Part shown: positions 16,578 through 26,662 of the stretch, in pieces
Layout: every line of letters starts with the position of its first letter
Position numbering within the stretch: position 1 is the stretch's first letter
Assembly: GCF_002155425.1 (NCBI RefSeq)
Contig: NZ_MUYG01000011.1
Coordinates: forward strand, 496,001-560,000
Source: Erythrobacter donghaensis
GTDB taxonomy: Bacteria; Pseudomonadota; Alphaproteobacteria; Sphingomonadales; Sphingomonadaceae
Direction: 5' to 3'
Length of the DNA: 64,000 bases
The notes under the pieces: generated by a model
The model's database searches: none
What the model saw: only the letters and a program-made list of their open reading frames with translations
What the model was told of the DNA's origin: nothing
Translations under genes and position numbers: made by a program

Positions 16578-17337
16578 GCGCCTGACGTCCGACATCGCTG
16601 AGCCGTCGCTTTCCGCTGCTGCGGGGAGCGAGCGGCGCTGCATCCTCTCCGGGGACACCTCGGCGCGGGATACGCTGGTGCGTCTGGCGATTTCGCCCGA
16701 CGGGCTGGTGCTGCCCGATGCCGGGGCCAAGGCACCGGGACGGGGCGCGTGGATCGGGGCGACCCGCTGCGCGCTTGAAGAAGCGCTCGCCGATGGCCAT
16801 CTGAAGAAAGCCCTGATGCGCGCCTTCAAGGGTGCGCCTCTCACCATTCCCGAAGACCTGCCCGAGCGGGTCGAGGCCGCGCTGGCGCGCCATCTGGGCG
16901 ACCGGCTGGGTCTGGAACTGCGCAGCGGCAACATCGTGCTGGGTTCGGCCCGGATCGAGGAACAGGCCCGCTCCGGACGGATCGCGGTGCTGCTCCACGC
17001 CGCCGACAGCAGCGCCGATGGGCGGCGCAAGCTCGATCAGGCGTGGCGCGTGGGCACCGATGCCGAAGGCTCGGGCCTTACCGGTCAGGTCTTGCCCCTA
17101 GACCGCACCGCGCTGTCTGTGGCATTGGGCCGCGACAACGTGGTCCATCTGGGCGTCGCCGGCCATCCCGGCGACATGCGCGCCGCAGAGCGCGTGCTCC
17201 AGGCGGTGTCCCGGCTGGTGCATTATGCCGGGACGGATCGGGCGAACGCGACGCAAGAGACAGGCCGGGGCGCACCCGGCAACGCAGACCTGCCGGACGG
17301 CGGGGCAGCGGTTATTGATGAATACGTGAAGGACTGA
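16558..17337 (+). CDS. ylxR: YlxR (DUF448) RNA-binding protein with C-terminal L7Ae-like part
   Basis: A 259-residue protein starting MRTPPNERLTSDIAEP. The DUF448 core is RRCILSGDTSARDTLVRLAISPDG and GRGAWIGATRCALEEAL. The C-terminal half (LELRSGNIVLGSARIEEQARSGRIAVLLHA) resembles an L7Ae/YlxQ-like domain, so the usual two genes ylxR and ylxQ appear fused, common in alphaproteobacteria. GAGGAGG precedes the ATG. It overlaps nusA by 20 bases and infB follows after 9 bases. Confidence 0.85.
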   Translation: MRTPPNERLTSDIAEPSLSAAAGSERRCILSGDTSARDTLVRLAISPDGLVLPDAGAKAPGRGAWIGATRCALEEALADGHLKKALMRAFKGAPLTIPEDLPERVEAALARHLGDRLGLELRSGNIVLGSARIEEQARSGRIAVLLHAADSSADGRRKLDQAWRVGTDAEGSGLTGQVLPLDRTALSVALGRDNVVHLGVAGHPGDMRAAERVLQAVSRLVHYAGTDRANATQETGRGAPGNADLPDGGAAVIDEYVKD

Positions 17338-17346
17338 CGAGCGATA

Positions 17347-19896
17347 ATGAGCGACGAAAACGACAACCAGCGCACTCGCAAACCCCTCGGCCTCAAGCGG
17401 TCGGTGGATGCGGGCGAGGTCAAGCAGACCTTCAGCCACGGCCGCACCAACAAGGTGGTGGTCGAGGTCAAGCGTCGCCGTGTGCTCGGCAAGCCCGGTG
17501 AGGCCGCCGCGCCGCCGCCGCCTCCCCCGCCGCCCCCGCCCGTCGCCGAGGCTCCGCGCCCGGCTACTCCGCCGCCGCGCCCCGCGCGTCCGGCGCCTGC
17601 GGGCGAGACCCCGCAGGAGCGCGTGAAGCGCCTCCAGCTCGAAGCCGAGGAAGAGCGGCTGCGTATGGCTGAGGAAGCGCGCAAGCGCGAGGATGAAGAG
17701 CGTCAGCGCGCCGAAGAGGACGAACGCCGCCGCGCCGAGGAAAATCGCAAGGCCGAGGAAGCGGCCGAGAAGCAGCGCACTGAAGAAGTCAGCGCACCCG
17801 AAGCCGATGCCGATGCTGCGCCTGCACCTGCCGCCGATGAAGCGCCCGCGTCTGCCGAGCCGGCTGCCAAGGCCGACACCGCCGTGCCTGCCGCGCGCCG
17901 CTTCACGCCCGTTGAACGCCCCGAACCCAAGCGCCCCGCGCCCGAGGTCAAGGGCAAGAAGAAGGACGACAAGCGCGCCGCCCCGATCGATGCGGGCAAG
18001 GACAACCGTCGTTCGGGTAAGCTCACCGTCACCCGTGCCCTGAACGAGGACGAAGGCCGCCGTGCGCGCAGCCTCGCCGCGCTCAAGCGTGCGCGCGAGA
18101 AGGAACGCCGCGGTCAGGGCGGCCCATCGAAGCCGCGTGAAAAGCAGGTGCGCGACGTGGTCGTGCCCGAGGCGATCACCGTCGGCGAACTCGCCAACCG
18201 CATGGCCGAGAAGGGCGCCGACCTCGTGAAGGCGCTGTTCAACATGGGCATGATGGTCACGGTCAACCAGACCATCGATCAGGACACTGCCGAGCTGCTG
18301 GTCGAGGAATTCGGCCACAACATCACCCGCGTCTCGGCCAGCGATGTCGATATCGACACCAGCGCCGACGCCGATCCGATCGAGACGCAGAAGCCGCGTC
18401 CGCCGGTGGTCACGATCATGGGCCACGTCGATCACGGCAAGACCAGCCTGTTGGATGCCTTGCGCGGCACCGACGTGGTGAAGGGCGAGGCCGGGGGCAT
18501 CACCCAGCACATCGGCGCCTATCAGATCACCACCAAGGACAAGTCGAAGATCACCTTCCTCGACACGCCGGGCCACGCGGCCTTCACCGAAATGCGGATG
18601 CGCGGGGCGAATGTCACCGACATCGTCATTCTGGTGGTCGCGGGCGACGATGGACTGATGCCGCAGACCATCGAGGCTATCAATCACACCAAGGCGGCGG
18701 GCGTCCCGATGATCGTGGCGATCACCAAATCGGACAAGCCCGAGTTCAACCCGCAGAAGATCCGCGAACGTCTGCTCGAACACGAAATCGTGGTCGAGGC
18801 GATGAGCGGCGACGTGCAGGATGTGGAAGTCTCGGCCAAGACCGGCGCGGGGCTCGATAAGCTGATCGAGGCGATCGGGCTTCAGGCCGAACTGCTCGAA
18901 CTGAAAGCCCGCCCCGACCGCGATGCCGAGGCGACCGTGATCGAAGCCCAGCTCGACAAGGGCCGCGGGCCGGTTGCGACCGTGCTCGTCACCCGCGGGA
19001 CGCTGAAGCGCGGCGACACCTTCGTGGTCGGCACGCAGAGCGGCAAGGTTCGCGCGATTGTCGACGACAAGGGCCAGCAGCTCAAGGAAGCCGGCCCCTC
19101 GATGCCGGTCGAGGTGCTTGGCCTTGGCGGAGTGCCGTCTGCGGGCGACAATCTCACCGTGGTCGAGAACGAGCAGCGTGCGCGCGAAGTGGCCAAGTAT
19201 CGTCAGGAACTCGCCACCGAAAAGCGCACCGCGCTGGCCCCGACCAATTTCGATACGATGTTCAACAACCTCGCCTCCGACGTCATCGAATTCCCGGTGG
19301 TGGTGAAGGCGGACGTGCAGGGCTCGGTCGAAGCGATCGTAAACGCGCTCCACAATCTCTCTAACGACGACATCAAGGTGCGCGTGCTCAATGCAGGCGT
19401 GGGCGCGATCACGGAAAGCGACGTAGTGCTGGCAGGCGGCTCGAAGGCGCCGATCATTGGCTTCAACGTCCGTCCGAACGCCAAGGCGCGCGAACTGCTC
19501 AAGCGCGATAACGTGCGGATGATGTATTACGACGTCATCTATCACCTCACCGATGCCATCGCGAAGGAGATGATCGGCGAGCTTGGCCCAGAGCGGATCG
19601 AGCACGTGGTTGGCCGGGCGCTGGTCAAAGAGGTGTTCAAGTCGGGCAAGCGCGACAAGGCTGCCGGTCTGCTGGTGGAAGAAGGGGTTATCCGCAAGGG
19701 TCTCTTCGCCCGCCTCACCCGCGCCGACGTTATCGTTTCTGCCACCAAGATCGCCTCGCTGCGGCGCTTCAAGGACGATGTTGACGAAGTCCGCACCGGC
19801 CTCGAATGCGGTGTGGTGCTGGAAGACACGAACGACATCAAGCCGGGCGACCAGCTTGAAGTCTTCTCGGTCGAGGAGCGTGAGCGGACCCTGTGA
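17347..19896 (+). CDS. infB: Translation initiation factor IF-2
   Basis: An 849-residue IF-2. An N-terminal IF2_N-type segment ([24 protein letters not shown]) is followed by a long low-complexity Pro-rich and Glu/Arg/Ala-rich linker to about residue 270. The GTPase domain has G1 [17 protein letters not shown]3 DTPGHAAF and G4 TKSDK. The C-terminal domains follow ([16 protein letters not shown]). It brings initiator fMet-tRNA to the 30S subunit. It overlaps the following thioesterase gene by 4 bases. Confidence 0.97.
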   Translation: MSDENDNQRTRKPLGLKRSVDAGEVKQTFSHGRTNKVVVEVKRRRVLGKPGEAAAPPPPPPPPPPVAEAPRPATPPPRPARPAPAGETPQERVKRLQLEAEEERLRMAEEARKREDEERQRAEEDERRRAEENRKAEEAAEKQRTEEVSAPEADADAAPAPAADEAPASAEPAAKADTAVPAARRFTPVERPEPKRPAPEVKGKKKDDKRAAPIDAGKDNRRSGKLTVTRALNEDEGRRARSLAALKRAREKERRGQGGPSKPREKQVRDVVVPEAITVGELANRMAEKGADLVKALFNMGMMVTVNQTIDQDTAELLVEEFGHNITRVSASDVDIDTSADADPIETQKPRPPVVTIMGHVDHGKTSLLDALRGTDVVKGEAGGITQHIGAYQITTKDKSKITFLDTPGHAAFTEMRMRGANVTDIVILVVAGDDGLMPQTIEAINHTKAAGVPMIVAITKSDKPEFNPQKIRERLLEHEIVVEAMSGDVQDVEVSAKTGAGLDKLIEAIGLQAELLELKARPDRDAEATVIEAQLDKGRGPVATVLVTRGTLKRGDTFVVGTQSGKVRAIVDDKGQQLKEAGPSMPVEVLGLGGVPSAGDNLTVVENEQRAREVAKYRQELATEKRTALAPTNFDTMFNNLASDVIEFPVVVKADVQGSVEAIVNALHNLSNDDIKVRVLNAGVGAITESDVVLAGGSKAPIIGFNVRPNAKARELLKRDNVRMMYYDVIYHLTDAIAKEMIGELGPERIEHVVGRALVKEVFKSGKRDKAAGLLVEEGVIRKGLFARLTRADVIVSATKIASLRRFKDDVDEVRTGLECGVVLEDTNDIKPGDQLEVFSVEERERTL

Positions 19897-20336
19897 GCCT
19901 GAACGACTCTCACTACCCTAACGATGCCGGGCAGTCGCCGCACACGGCGCTGCTCGGCTCCGAGTTCGTCAGCTTTGACGAAGCGACCCAGACCGCAAGC
20001 ATGCGCTTCACCGTCAAGCGCGAGATGTGCACCTGGCGCGGCGGCGTGCAGGGCGGTCTGGTTGCGGGCTATCTCGATGACGTGATGGGCTATGCCTATG
20101 TGGCGGCCACGGGGGGCGAGATGGCGCCGCTCAATCTCGACATTTCGATGAGCCTCATCCGCCTGATACCCGAGGGCGCGACCATCATCGGCAAGGGCCG
20201 GGTGGTGAAAGGCGGGCGGCGCGTGATCTTCCTCGAAGGCGAATTGCTGGGAGAGGACGGGACGCTCTATGCGCGTTCCACCTCCACCGCTCTGCCGACC
20301 CCGCGCCCGACGCCGACAGAAACGGGGATGGTGTGA
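19893..20336 (+). CDS. PaaI-type hotdog thioesterase within the infB operon (GTG start)
   Basis: A 147-residue hotdog-fold protein starting at a GTG whose GTGA overlaps the infB stop. The family core [21 protein letters not shown] and the later [16 protein letters not shown] match PaaI/DUF4442-type acyl-CoA thioesterases. The substrate is unknown. Its stop shares one base with the rbfA ATG. Its insertion between infB and rbfA is not part of the universally conserved cluster. Confidence 0.82.
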   Translation: MSLNDSHYPNDAGQSPHTALLGSEFVSFDEATQTASMRFTVKREMCTWRGGVQGGLVAGYLDDVMGYAYVAATGGEMAPLNLDISMSLIRLIPEGATIIGKGRVVKGGRRVIFLEGELLGEDGTLYARSTSTALPTPRPTPTETGMV

Positions 20337-20731
20337 TGGCAAAGGCTCCTTTCACCGCCGAACAGCAATCGGTCCGCGTGCTCAAGGTGGGCGAGCGGGT
20401 GCGGCACATCCTGTCGGAACTGCTCGCGCGCGGCGAGGTGCATGACGATGTGGTGAGCGCGGCGCATATCTCGGTCACCGAGGTGCGCATGACCCCCGAT
20501 CTGCGCCACGCCACCGCCTATATCAAGCCGCTGATGGGGGCGGGCGAGGATGACGTGGTGACCGCGCTGCGCCAGAACACCGCCTTCCTCCAGCGCGAGG
20601 TCGCGCAGCGGCTGGGCCTGAAGTTTGCGCCCAAGCTGAAGTTCCGCAAGGACGAGAGCTTCGCCGAGGCCGACCGGATCGAGGCGCTGCTGCGCGATCC
20701 CAAGGTGGTAAGGGATCTTGAAGAGGAATGA
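20336..20731 (+). CDS. rbfA: 30S ribosome-binding factor A
   Basis: A 131-residue RbfA starting [20 protein letters not shown], with the KH-type core [29 protein letters not shown] and the C-terminal [25 protein letters not shown]. RbfA assists late 30S maturation. The ATG is used in preference to the GTG one codon earlier. It is the last gene of the plus-strand cluster before a convergent yceI. Confidence 0.95.
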   Translation: MAKAPFTAEQQSVRVLKVGERVRHILSELLARGEVHDDVVSAAHISVTEVRMTPDLRHATAYIKPLMGAGEDDVVTALRQNTAFLQREVAQRLGLKFAPKLKFRKDESFAEADRIEALLRDPKVVRDLEEE

Positions 20732-20781
20732 TTCTCCGCGAAGGCGGGGAACTCGGGCGACTTTGCTCGACGCCGACCGAG

Positions 20782-20801
20782 GCCCCCGCCCGCGCGGGGG
20801 C
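20782..20801. terminator. GC-rich hairpin between convergent rbfA and yceI
   Basis: GCCCCCGC and GCGGGGGC form a perfect 8-base stem with a 4-base loop. A second weaker hairpin (TTCTCCGC/GCGGGGAA) lies at 20732-20751. There is no T tract, so termination would be in both directions and perhaps Rho-assisted. Confidence 0.5.
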
Positions 20802-20812
20802 GCACTGCTCCG

Positions 20813-21400
20813 TTAGCGCGGCACCATCCGCGCCTTCAGCGTGATGTCGACCTTGTTGCCGACGATGAGCTGATAGGACTTCATCCCGAAATCGCGCCGG
20901 TCGATGGTGGTGGTGCCGGTGAAGCTGACCGGCTTGCCGGCCTGCGCGATGGGATCGGCGTCGAAAGTCACGCTGAGCGTTGCCGGGCGAGTCACCCCGC
21001 GCGCGGTCAGCTCGCCCGTCACCGTGCCGCGGGTGGGGCTGGCGAGTTTCAGCGAGCGGCCGACGAAACGGATCGTCGGATATTTCTCGACCCAGAAGAA
21101 CTTCTCGCCCCGCAGCCGTTCGAGAGTGACCGAATCCGGTGCCTCGATCGCGGTGGCATCGAAGGTCACGTCGATCATCGCCTGTTCGGGCGCGCCGGGG
21201 ACGATGGTGACCGCGCCATGCATCCGCGGGAAGCGTGCGGTCTTGCTGGCCAGCCCGAAGAACGGCACCCTGGCCGAGACATTGCTGGCCGAGGCATCCA
21301 GCGCATAGCGCTGCGGCACGCCCGCCGCCGCATTGGCAAGCGCGAACAGCGCCAGCAGCGGTAGCAGGATCAGGCCTATGGCTGCAATCTGTCGGGTCAT
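20813..21400 (-). CDS. YceI family periplasmic protein
   Basis: A 195-residue protein with signal peptide MTRQIAAIGLILLPLLALFA...AAAG. The mature YceI-type lipocalin-like barrel is recognised by YALDASASNVSARVPFFGL, VEKYPTIRFVGRSLK, GELTARGVTRPATLSVTFDA and FGMKSYQLIVGNKVDITLKA. The family binds isoprenoid or amphiphilic ligands in the periplasm; the ligand here is unknown. The frame remains open upstream, over tdk, but the signal peptide fixes the start. Confidence 0.9.
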   Translation of the reverse strand: MTRQIAAIGLILLPLLALFALANAAAGVPQRYALDASASNVSARVPFFGLASKTARFPRMHGAVTIVPGAPEQAMIDVTFDATAIEAPDSVTLERLRGEKFFWVEKYPTIRFVGRSLKLASPTRGTVTGELTARGVTRPATLSVTFDADPIAQAGKPVSFTGTTTIDRRDFGMKSYQLIVGNKVDITLKARMVPR

Positions 21401-21481
21401 GATGTCTCGCCAACGTTGCAATCGGGCAAAAGGTTCAAATCCGCGCTCGCTCGCCGCGCTGTCAGCGGTTACGCAAACGCC

Positions 21482-22057
21482 ATGGCCAAGCTCTACTTCT
21501 ACTACGCCAGCATGAATGCAGGCAAATCCTCGCATCTGCTTCAGGCGGACTTCAACTACCGCGAGCGCGGGATGCGCACGATGCTGTGGACCGCCGCGCT
21601 CGACAGCCGCTCGGAAGGAATGGTGAAGAGCCGCATCGGGCTCGAGAGCGACGCACACCGCTTTCATACCGACACCGATCTGTGGGCCGTTGTCAGCGCC
21701 GCGCACAAGGTCGAGCCGCTGGACTGCGTGATGGTCGACGAAGCCCAGTTCCTGACGCCCGATCAGGTGTGGCAATTGGCGCGGCTGGCGGACGAGGGCG
21801 GCATTCCAGTGCTGTGCTACGGTCTCAGGACCGATTTTCAGGGCGAACTGTTTCCCGGTTCCGCCGTGCTGCTGGGGATCGCCGATGCCCTGGTGGAATT
21901 GAAGGCCGTCTGCCACTGCGGGCGCAAGGCAACGATGAACCTGCGCGTCGATGAAAGCGGCGCAGCGGTGCGGCAGGGCCAGCAGACCGAGATCGGCGGG
22001 AACGACCGCTATGTCGCGCTGTGCCGCAAGCATTTCTCCGAGGCGCTGAACGGATGA
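21482..22057 (+). CDS. tdk: Thymidine kinase
   Basis: A 191-residue type II thymidine kinase starting MAKLYFYYASMNAGKSSHLL, with the P-loop MNAGKS at 11-16, Walker B VDEAQFL, the lid/Zn-finger CHCGRKATMN and substrate-loop GGNDRYVALCRKHF. It phosphorylates thymidine with ATP for salvage. Its TGA overlaps the truB ATG by 4 bases, so it is the first gene of tdk-truB-rpsO. Confidence 0.95.
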   Translation: MAKLYFYYASMNAGKSSHLLQADFNYRERGMRTMLWTAALDSRSEGMVKSRIGLESDAHRFHTDTDLWAVVSAAHKVEPLDCVMVDEAQFLTPDQVWQLARLADEGGIPVLCYGLRTDFQGELFPGSAVLLGIADALVELKAVCHCGRKATMNLRVDESGAAVRQGQQTEIGGNDRYVALCRKHFSEALNG

Positions 22058-23028
22058 GTGCGCCCCTCTCAGGCTGGCTGATCCTCGACAAGCCGCGCGG
22101 GATGGGCTCGACGCAGGGCGTCAGCGCGGTCAAGCGCGTGCTGCGCCAGAACGGCTATGCCAAGACCAAGGTCGGCCACGGCGGGACGCTCGATCCGCTG
22201 GCCGAAGGCGTGCTGCCGATCGCGCTGGGCGAGGCGACGAAGCTTGCCGGACGGATGCTCGATAGCGACAAGATCTATGCCTTCACGGTCAGGTTCGGGG
22301 AGGAAACCGACACGCTGGACACCGAGGGGCCTGTGATCGCGACCAGCGATGTGCGTCCGTCGCTGGCTCAAGTCGCGGCGGTGCTGCCCCGCTTCACCGG
22401 GCCGATCGAACAGGTGCCCCCGGCCTATTCCGCGCTCAAGGTCGACGGTCAGCGCGCCTATGATCTGGCGCGGGCGGGGGAGACGGTGGCGTTGAAGGCG
22501 AGGGCGGTGACGATACATACCCTCGCCGTTCGCCCTGAGCCTGTCGAAGGGTTGCACTTTTCTTCCGAAGCAAAAGACGGGGCTTCGACAAGCTCAGCCC
22601 GAACGGAGATTGGGAAGGTCACCCTCGTCGCCCACGTCTCCAAGGGCACCTATATCCGCTCGCTCGCTCGGGACATCGCGCACGCCCTTGGCACCTGCGG
22701 GCACGTCACCTATCTCAGGCGCATCAAGGCTGGGCCGTTCCGCGAGGAACAGGCGATTTCGCTGGACAATCTGGAGCAAGCCGCTAAGGGCGCAGGCCTT
22801 GAACACCTTCTCCTGCCGCTGGAGGCAGGGCTGGACGACATCCCGGCCCTTCACCTCGATCAGACAAGCGCGCAGGCGGTCCGACAGGGCCGGGTGCTGT
22901 CTGACATGCCCCAATCATCCGGGCTCTATCTGGCGAAGCTGGGCACTGTTCCCGTCGCGCTGATGGAAATCACGGAGGGGACGGCCAAGGTCGTCCGGGG
23001 GTTCAACTTTCCCGATGTCGCTGAGTAA
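22054..23028 (+). CDS. truB: tRNA pseudouridine-55 synthase with REP-derived insertion
   Basis: A 324-residue TruB starting [20 protein letters not shown]. The catalytic Asp47 lies in [16 protein letters not shown], and the later motifs [37 protein letters not shown] and [15 protein letters not shown] are intact. It makes pseudouridine 55 in the tRNA T-loop. Residues about 158-185 are encoded by a REP-type inverted repeat inserted in frame in a loop between two strands. rpsO follows after 14 bases. Confidence 0.95.
   Translation: MSAPLSGWLILDKPRGMGSTQGVSAVKRVLRQNGYAKTKVGHGGTLDPLAEGVLPIALGEATKLAGRMLDSDKIYAFTVRFGEETDTLDTEGPVIATSDVRPSLAQVAAVLPRFTGPIEQVPPAYSALKVDGQRAYDLARAGETVALKARAVTIHTLAVRPEPVEGLHFSSEAKDGASTSSARTEIGKVTLVAHVSKGTYIRSLARDIAHALGTCGHVTYLRRIKAGPFREEQAISLDNLEQAAKGAGLEHLLLPLEAGLDDIPALHLDQTSAQAVRQGRVLSDMPQSSGLYLAKLGTVPVALMEITEGTAKVVRGFNFPDVAE
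22526..22606. repeat. REPIN-like inverted repeat inside truB
   Basis: The left arm 22526-22551 contains GCCCTGAGCCTGTCGAAGGG. The right arm 22582-22606 contains CTTCGACAAGCTCAGCCCGA and is the reverse complement of the left with about 4 differences over 25 bases. Roughly 30 bases separate them. This palindrome is the one I know as a widely dispersed REP in sphingomonad genomes. It is 81 bases long, a multiple of 3, and keeps the truB frame open. REPs are normally intergenic, mobilised by RAYT transposases. Confidence 0.85.
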
Positions 23029-23042
23029 GAAAGAGACGTACT

Positions 23043-23312
23043 ATGTCGGTGACCGCCGAAGTTAAGCAGACCATCATTGCTGACAATGCCCGTGATCCCA
23101 AGGACACCGGCAGCCCCGAAGTGCAGGTTGCGATCCTCACGCAGCGCATCCGCAACCTGACCGAGCACTTCAAGGATCACCACAAGGACAATCACTCGCG
23201 TCGTGGCCTTCTGATGATGGTCAACAAGCGTCGCACGCTGCTCGCCTATCTGAAGAAGAAGGACGTCGAGCGCTACAACGCCCTGATCCAGAAGCTGGGT
23301 CTGCGTAAGTAA
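23043..23312 (+). CDS. rpsO: 30S ribosomal protein S15
   Basis: An 89-residue S15 starting [20 protein letters not shown], with [37 protein letters not shown], the signature of the family. GAAAGAGA precedes the ATG. It binds 16S rRNA in the central domain. A strong hairpin follows 11 bases after the stop, as is common between rpsO and pnp. Confidence 0.98.
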   Translation: MSVTAEVKQTIIADNARDPKDTGSPEVQVAILTQRIRNLTEHFKDHHKDNHSRRGLLMMVNKRRTLLAYLKKKDVERYNALIQKLGLRK

Positions 23313-23323
23313 GAGTTTAGCGG

Positions 23324-23352
23324 GAAGGGCGGCTCAAGGGGCCGCCCTTCTT
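23324..23352 (+). terminator. Hairpin terminator after rpsO
   Basis: GAAGGGCGGC and GCCGCCCTTC form a perfect 10-base stem with a 7-base loop, followed by a short TT. The T tract is weak, so it may attenuate rather than fully stop transcription into pnp or be an RNase processing site. Confidence 0.7.
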
Positions 23353-23487
23353 GCATATTGGGCATGCAGACATCCGGTCTGCCGTGCCTTGGGGCCGAAG
23401 CGCTCCGCACCGGACCGGGACGGTTGTTTCCCCGGCACTAGAGGCCCCGCCCGGCAATGCGGCCGTGCGGGTTCAGAAGGAAAACCA

Positions 23488-25779
23488 ATGTTCGAGACGA
23501 AAACCGTATCGCTGGAGTGGGGCGGCAAGACCCTCACTCTGGAAACCGGGCGTATTGCCCGTCAGGCCGATGGCGCCGTTCTGGCCACCTATGGCGAAAC
23601 CGTGGTGCTGTGCGCCGTGACCGCCGCCAAGTCGGTCAAGGAAGGGCAGGACTTCTTCCCGCTCACCGTCCATTATCAGGAAAAGTTCTCGGCTGCCGGG
23701 CGCATCCCGGGCGGCTTCTTCAAGCGTGAACGCGGCGCGACCGAAAAGGAAACGCTGACCAGCCGCCTGATCGACCGTCCGATCCGCCCGCTGTTCCCCG
23801 AAGGTTTCTACAACGAAATCAACGTTATCTGTCAGGTCCTGTCGTTCGACGGTGAGACCGAAGCCGATATCGTTGCGATGATCGCGGCCTCGGCTGCGCT
23901 CACCATCTCGGGCGTGCCCTTCATGGGCCCGATCGGCGCCGCGCGCGTCGGCTATGTCGATGGCGAATACACGCTCAACCCGAAGCAGGACAAGGCGCTC
24001 GCCGAAGGCCGCCTCGACCTCGTGGTTGCCGCGACCCAGAACGCGGTGATGATGGTCGAATCCGAAGCCAAGGAACTGACCGAGGACGAAATGCTCGGCG
24101 CCGTCATGTTCGCGCATGACGAAATCCGCAAGGTCATCGGCGCGATCGTCGAACTGGCCGAGCAGGCCGCCAAGGATCCGTGGGACGTCGACACCAGCGA
24201 CAACACCGCCGACATGAAGGCCAAGCTCAAGGACCTCATCGGTGCCGACATCGCGGCGGCTTACAAGCTGACCGACAAGTCGGCGCGTTCGAATTCATTG
24301 AACGAAGCCCGGGCCAAGGCCAAGGCGGCGTTCGCGGACGAAGGCGGCCAGACCCAGATGGTCGCTGGCAAGCTGATGAAGAAGCTCGAAGCCGAAATCG
24401 TGCGCACTGCGATCCTCAAGGATGGCCAGCGGATCGACGGCCGCAAACTCGATCAGGTGCGCCCGATCGAAGCAATCGTCGGTTTCCTCCCGCGCACCCA
24501 CGGCTCGTCGCTGTTCACCCGCGGCGAAACGCAGGCGATCTGCACCACCACGCTCGGCACCAAGGATTCCGAGCAGATGATCGACGGTCTGGAAGGCCTC
24601 AGCTATTCCAGCTTCATGCTGCACTACAACTTCCCGCCCTATTCGGTCGGTGAAGTGGGCCGCTTCGGCGCGCCGGGTCGCCGCGAAGTCGGTCACGGCA
24701 AGCTCGCCTGGCGCGCGCTGAATCCCGTGCTGCCGAGCAAGGAAGACTTCCCCTACACCATCCGTGTTCTGTCCGACATCACCGAGTCCAACGGCTCGTC
24801 CTCGATGGCGACGGTGTGCGGCGGCTGTCTGTCGATGATGGACGCTGGTGTGCCGGTGAAGGCTCCCGTCAGCGGCATCGCGATGGGCCTGATCCTCGAA
24901 GGTGACGAATTCGCCGTCCTCTCGGACATTCTGGGCGATGAAGACCACCTCGGCGACATGGACTTCAAGGTGGCCGGGACTGCCGAAGGCATCACCACCA
25001 TGCAGATGGACATCAAGGTTGCCGGCATCACGCAGGAAATCATGGCCAAGGCGCTGGAGCAGGCCAAGGCCGGCCGTCAGCACATCCTGGGCGAGATGGC
25101 CAAGGCGCTGACCGGTGCCCGCACCGAAGTGTCGAAGCACGCCCCGCGCATCGAGACGATCCAGATCGACAAGTCGAAGATCCGTGACGTCATCGGCACC
25201 GGCGGCAAGGTGATCCGCGAGATCGTCGCCGAAACCGGCGCCAAGGTCGACATCGACGATGAAGGCGTGATCAAGATCTCGTCCAGCAACGTCGACGAGA
25301 TCGAAGCGGCGAAGAAGTGGATCCTCGGCATTGTCGAGGAAGCCGAAGTCGGCAAGATCTACAACGGCAAGGTCGTGAACATCGTCGATTTCGGCGCGTT
25401 CGTGAACTTCATGGGCGGCAAGGACGGTCTCGTCCACGTCTCGGAAATGCGCAACGAGCGGGTCGAAAAGCCCACCGATGTCGTCTCCGAAGGCATGGAA
25501 GTGAAGGTCAAGGTGCTTGAGATCGACCAGCGCGGCAAGGTCCGCCTGTCGATGCGCGTTGTCGATCAGGAAACCGGTGAAGAGCTGGAAGACACCCGTC
25601 CGGCGCGCGAACCGCGTGAACCGCGCGGTGATCGCGGCGATCGCGGCGATCGGCGTGGCCCGCGTGGCGGCGGCGACCGTGGCCGTGGCGGCGATCGCGG
25701 CGGACGTGGCGGCGGTGACCGCGGCGGGCGTGAGCGCGATAGCGGCCCGGCGGGCCTGCCCGACTTCCTGAAGGACTAA
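23488..25779 (+). CDS. pnp: Polyribonucleotide nucleotidyltransferase (PNPase)
   Basis: A 763-residue PNPase starting [20 protein letters not shown], preceded by AGAAGGA. Both RNase-PH-like domains are present ([33 protein letters not shown]), then a KH domain ([18 protein letters not shown]) and an S1 domain ([20 protein letters not shown]). The last 55 or so residues are an Arg/Gly/Asp-rich tail ending GLPDFLKD. It degrades RNA 3' to 5' with phosphate. The frame is open upstream but family homology begins at MFETK. Confidence 0.97.
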   Translation: MFETKTVSLEWGGKTLTLETGRIARQADGAVLATYGETVVLCAVTAAKSVKEGQDFFPLTVHYQEKFSAAGRIPGGFFKRERGATEKETLTSRLIDRPIRPLFPEGFYNEINVICQVLSFDGETEADIVAMIAASAALTISGVPFMGPIGAARVGYVDGEYTLNPKQDKALAEGRLDLVVAATQNAVMMVESEAKELTEDEMLGAVMFAHDEIRKVIGAIVELAEQAAKDPWDVDTSDNTADMKAKLKDLIGADIAAAYKLTDKSARSNSLNEARAKAKAAFADEGGQTQMVAGKLMKKLEAEIVRTAILKDGQRIDGRKLDQVRPIEAIVGFLPRTHGSSLFTRGETQAICTTTLGTKDSEQMIDGLEGLSYSSFMLHYNFPPYSVGEVGRFGAPGRREVGHGKLAWRALNPVLPSKEDFPYTIRVLSDITESNGSSSMATVCGGCLSMMDAGVPVKAPVSGIAMGLILEGDEFAVLSDILGDEDHLGDMDFKVAGTAEGITTMQMDIKVAGITQEIMAKALEQAKAGRQHILGEMAKALTGARTEVSKHAPRIETIQIDKSKIRDVIGTGGKVIREIVAETGAKVDIDDEGVIKISSSNVDEIEAAKKWILGIVEEAEVGKIYNGKVVNIVDFGAFVNFMGGKDGLVHVSEMRNERVEKPTDVVSEGMEVKVKVLEIDQRGKVRLSMRVVDQETGEELEDTRPAREPREPRGDRGDRGDRRGPRGGGDRGRGGDRGGRGGGDRGGRERDSGPAGLPDFLKD

Positions 25780-25787
25780 GGCAAGGC

Positions 25788-25865
25788 GTGAGTCCCCGCG
25801 TAGGCGAGGATCTCATTCGGCTTCGTCCGAAATCGCATGAGACACCCGCCTGCGCGGGTGCTCAC
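25788..25865. repeat. Folded palindromic element after pnp
   Basis: The ends GTGAG and CTCAC, then CCCGCG/CGCGGG, and an inner CTCAT/ATGAG pair around TCGG...CCGA can fold into one extended, imperfect cruciform. It has the look of a dispersed intergenic palindrome. A related ccccgc...gcgggg pattern occurs after rbfA. It precedes the main terminator. Confidence 0.45.
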
Positions 25866-25874
25866 AATGAATGC

Positions 25875-25909
25875 AAAGGCCGCCCGGTTCATTCCGGGCG
25901 GCCTTTCGA
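25875..25909 (+). terminator. Rho-independent terminator of pnp
   Basis: AAAGGCCGCCCGG and CCGGGCGGCCTTT form a perfect 13-base stem with a 6-base loop TTCATT, with A residues before and T residues after the G+C core. It lies 15 bases before the next gene. Confidence 0.88.
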
Positions 25910-25924
25910 TTAAAGGCATAATCC

Positions 25925-26602
25925 ATGCTCCAGCGCGAACTTCTAGACACCGCCCAGATCGAGGATGGCGTTCTCCTCGAACTCTACACCCATGCCGGTC
26001 ACTTCATGATCGTGATGGGCCGCAACGAGCTGATGAGCACGCGGATGCGCTTTTCCGAGGAGCAGCTCGCCGATCTCACCATCGATCGGCTGGGCAAGGC
26101 CGATGCGCGCATCCTGATCGGCGGCTACGGCATGGGCTTCACCTACCGCGCTGCCGCTGCCAAGCTGGCGGCCAAGGCGCAGATCGTGGTCGCCGAGATA
26201 TCCGAAGCGATCATCGAATGGGCGAAAGGCCCGATGGCGGCGCTGACCGGCGAGGGCCTCTCGGACCCCCGCCTCGATCTCAGGATCTGCGATGTCGCCG
26301 CGCTGATCGACGACGCAAATGACGGCACCAGCGACAAGTTCGATGCAATCCTGCTTGATGTCGACAACGGCCCCGACGGGATCGTACGCGATGCCAACAA
26401 CCGCATCTATTCGCGCACCGGGCTTGCTAAGGCGCGCGATGCGCTGAAGCCGGGCGGCATTCTGGCGGTGTGGTCAGCCGGGCCTGATCCTGCCTTTCGC
26501 AAGCGGCTGTACGATACCGGGCTTGACGTGGTCGAATGGAACGTCCGCTCGCGCCCGAACAACAAGGGCGCACATCACATCATCTGGTTTGCAAGCAAAT
26601 GA
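25925..26602 (+). CDS. Spermidine-synthase-like SAM-binding protein
   Basis: A 225-residue Rossmann protein starting MLQRELLDTAQIEDGVLLEL. The nucleotide-binding motif is ILIGGYGMGFTYRAA, followed by VVAEISEAIIEWAKG, and LLDVDNGPDG takes the position of the catalytic-loop Asp of polyamine synthases. The N-terminal beta domain is short. Related proteins are annotated as spermidine-synthase-like or fused-type methyltransferases; whether it transfers aminopropyl or methyl groups is not decided by sequence. Confidence 0.75.
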   Translation: MLQRELLDTAQIEDGVLLELYTHAGHFMIVMGRNELMSTRMRFSEEQLADLTIDRLGKADARILIGGYGMGFTYRAAAAKLAAKAQIVVAEISEAIIEWAKGPMAALTGEGLSDPRLDLRICDVAALIDDANDGTSDKFDAILLDVDNGPDGIVRDANNRIYSRTGLAKARDALKPGGILAVWSAGPDPAFRKRLYDTGLDVVEWNVRSRPNNKGAHHIIWFASK

Positions 26603-26662
26603 TCACCGGGTAAAAAAGCCGCCGCGGTCCAGCCCGCAGCGGGCCGCATCGGGAGAGCTTGG

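Noticed and set aside
17098..19605. An 835-codon open frame antisense to infB
   Set aside because: Shadow of infB; no recognisable motif and the sense strand encodes a complete IF-2.
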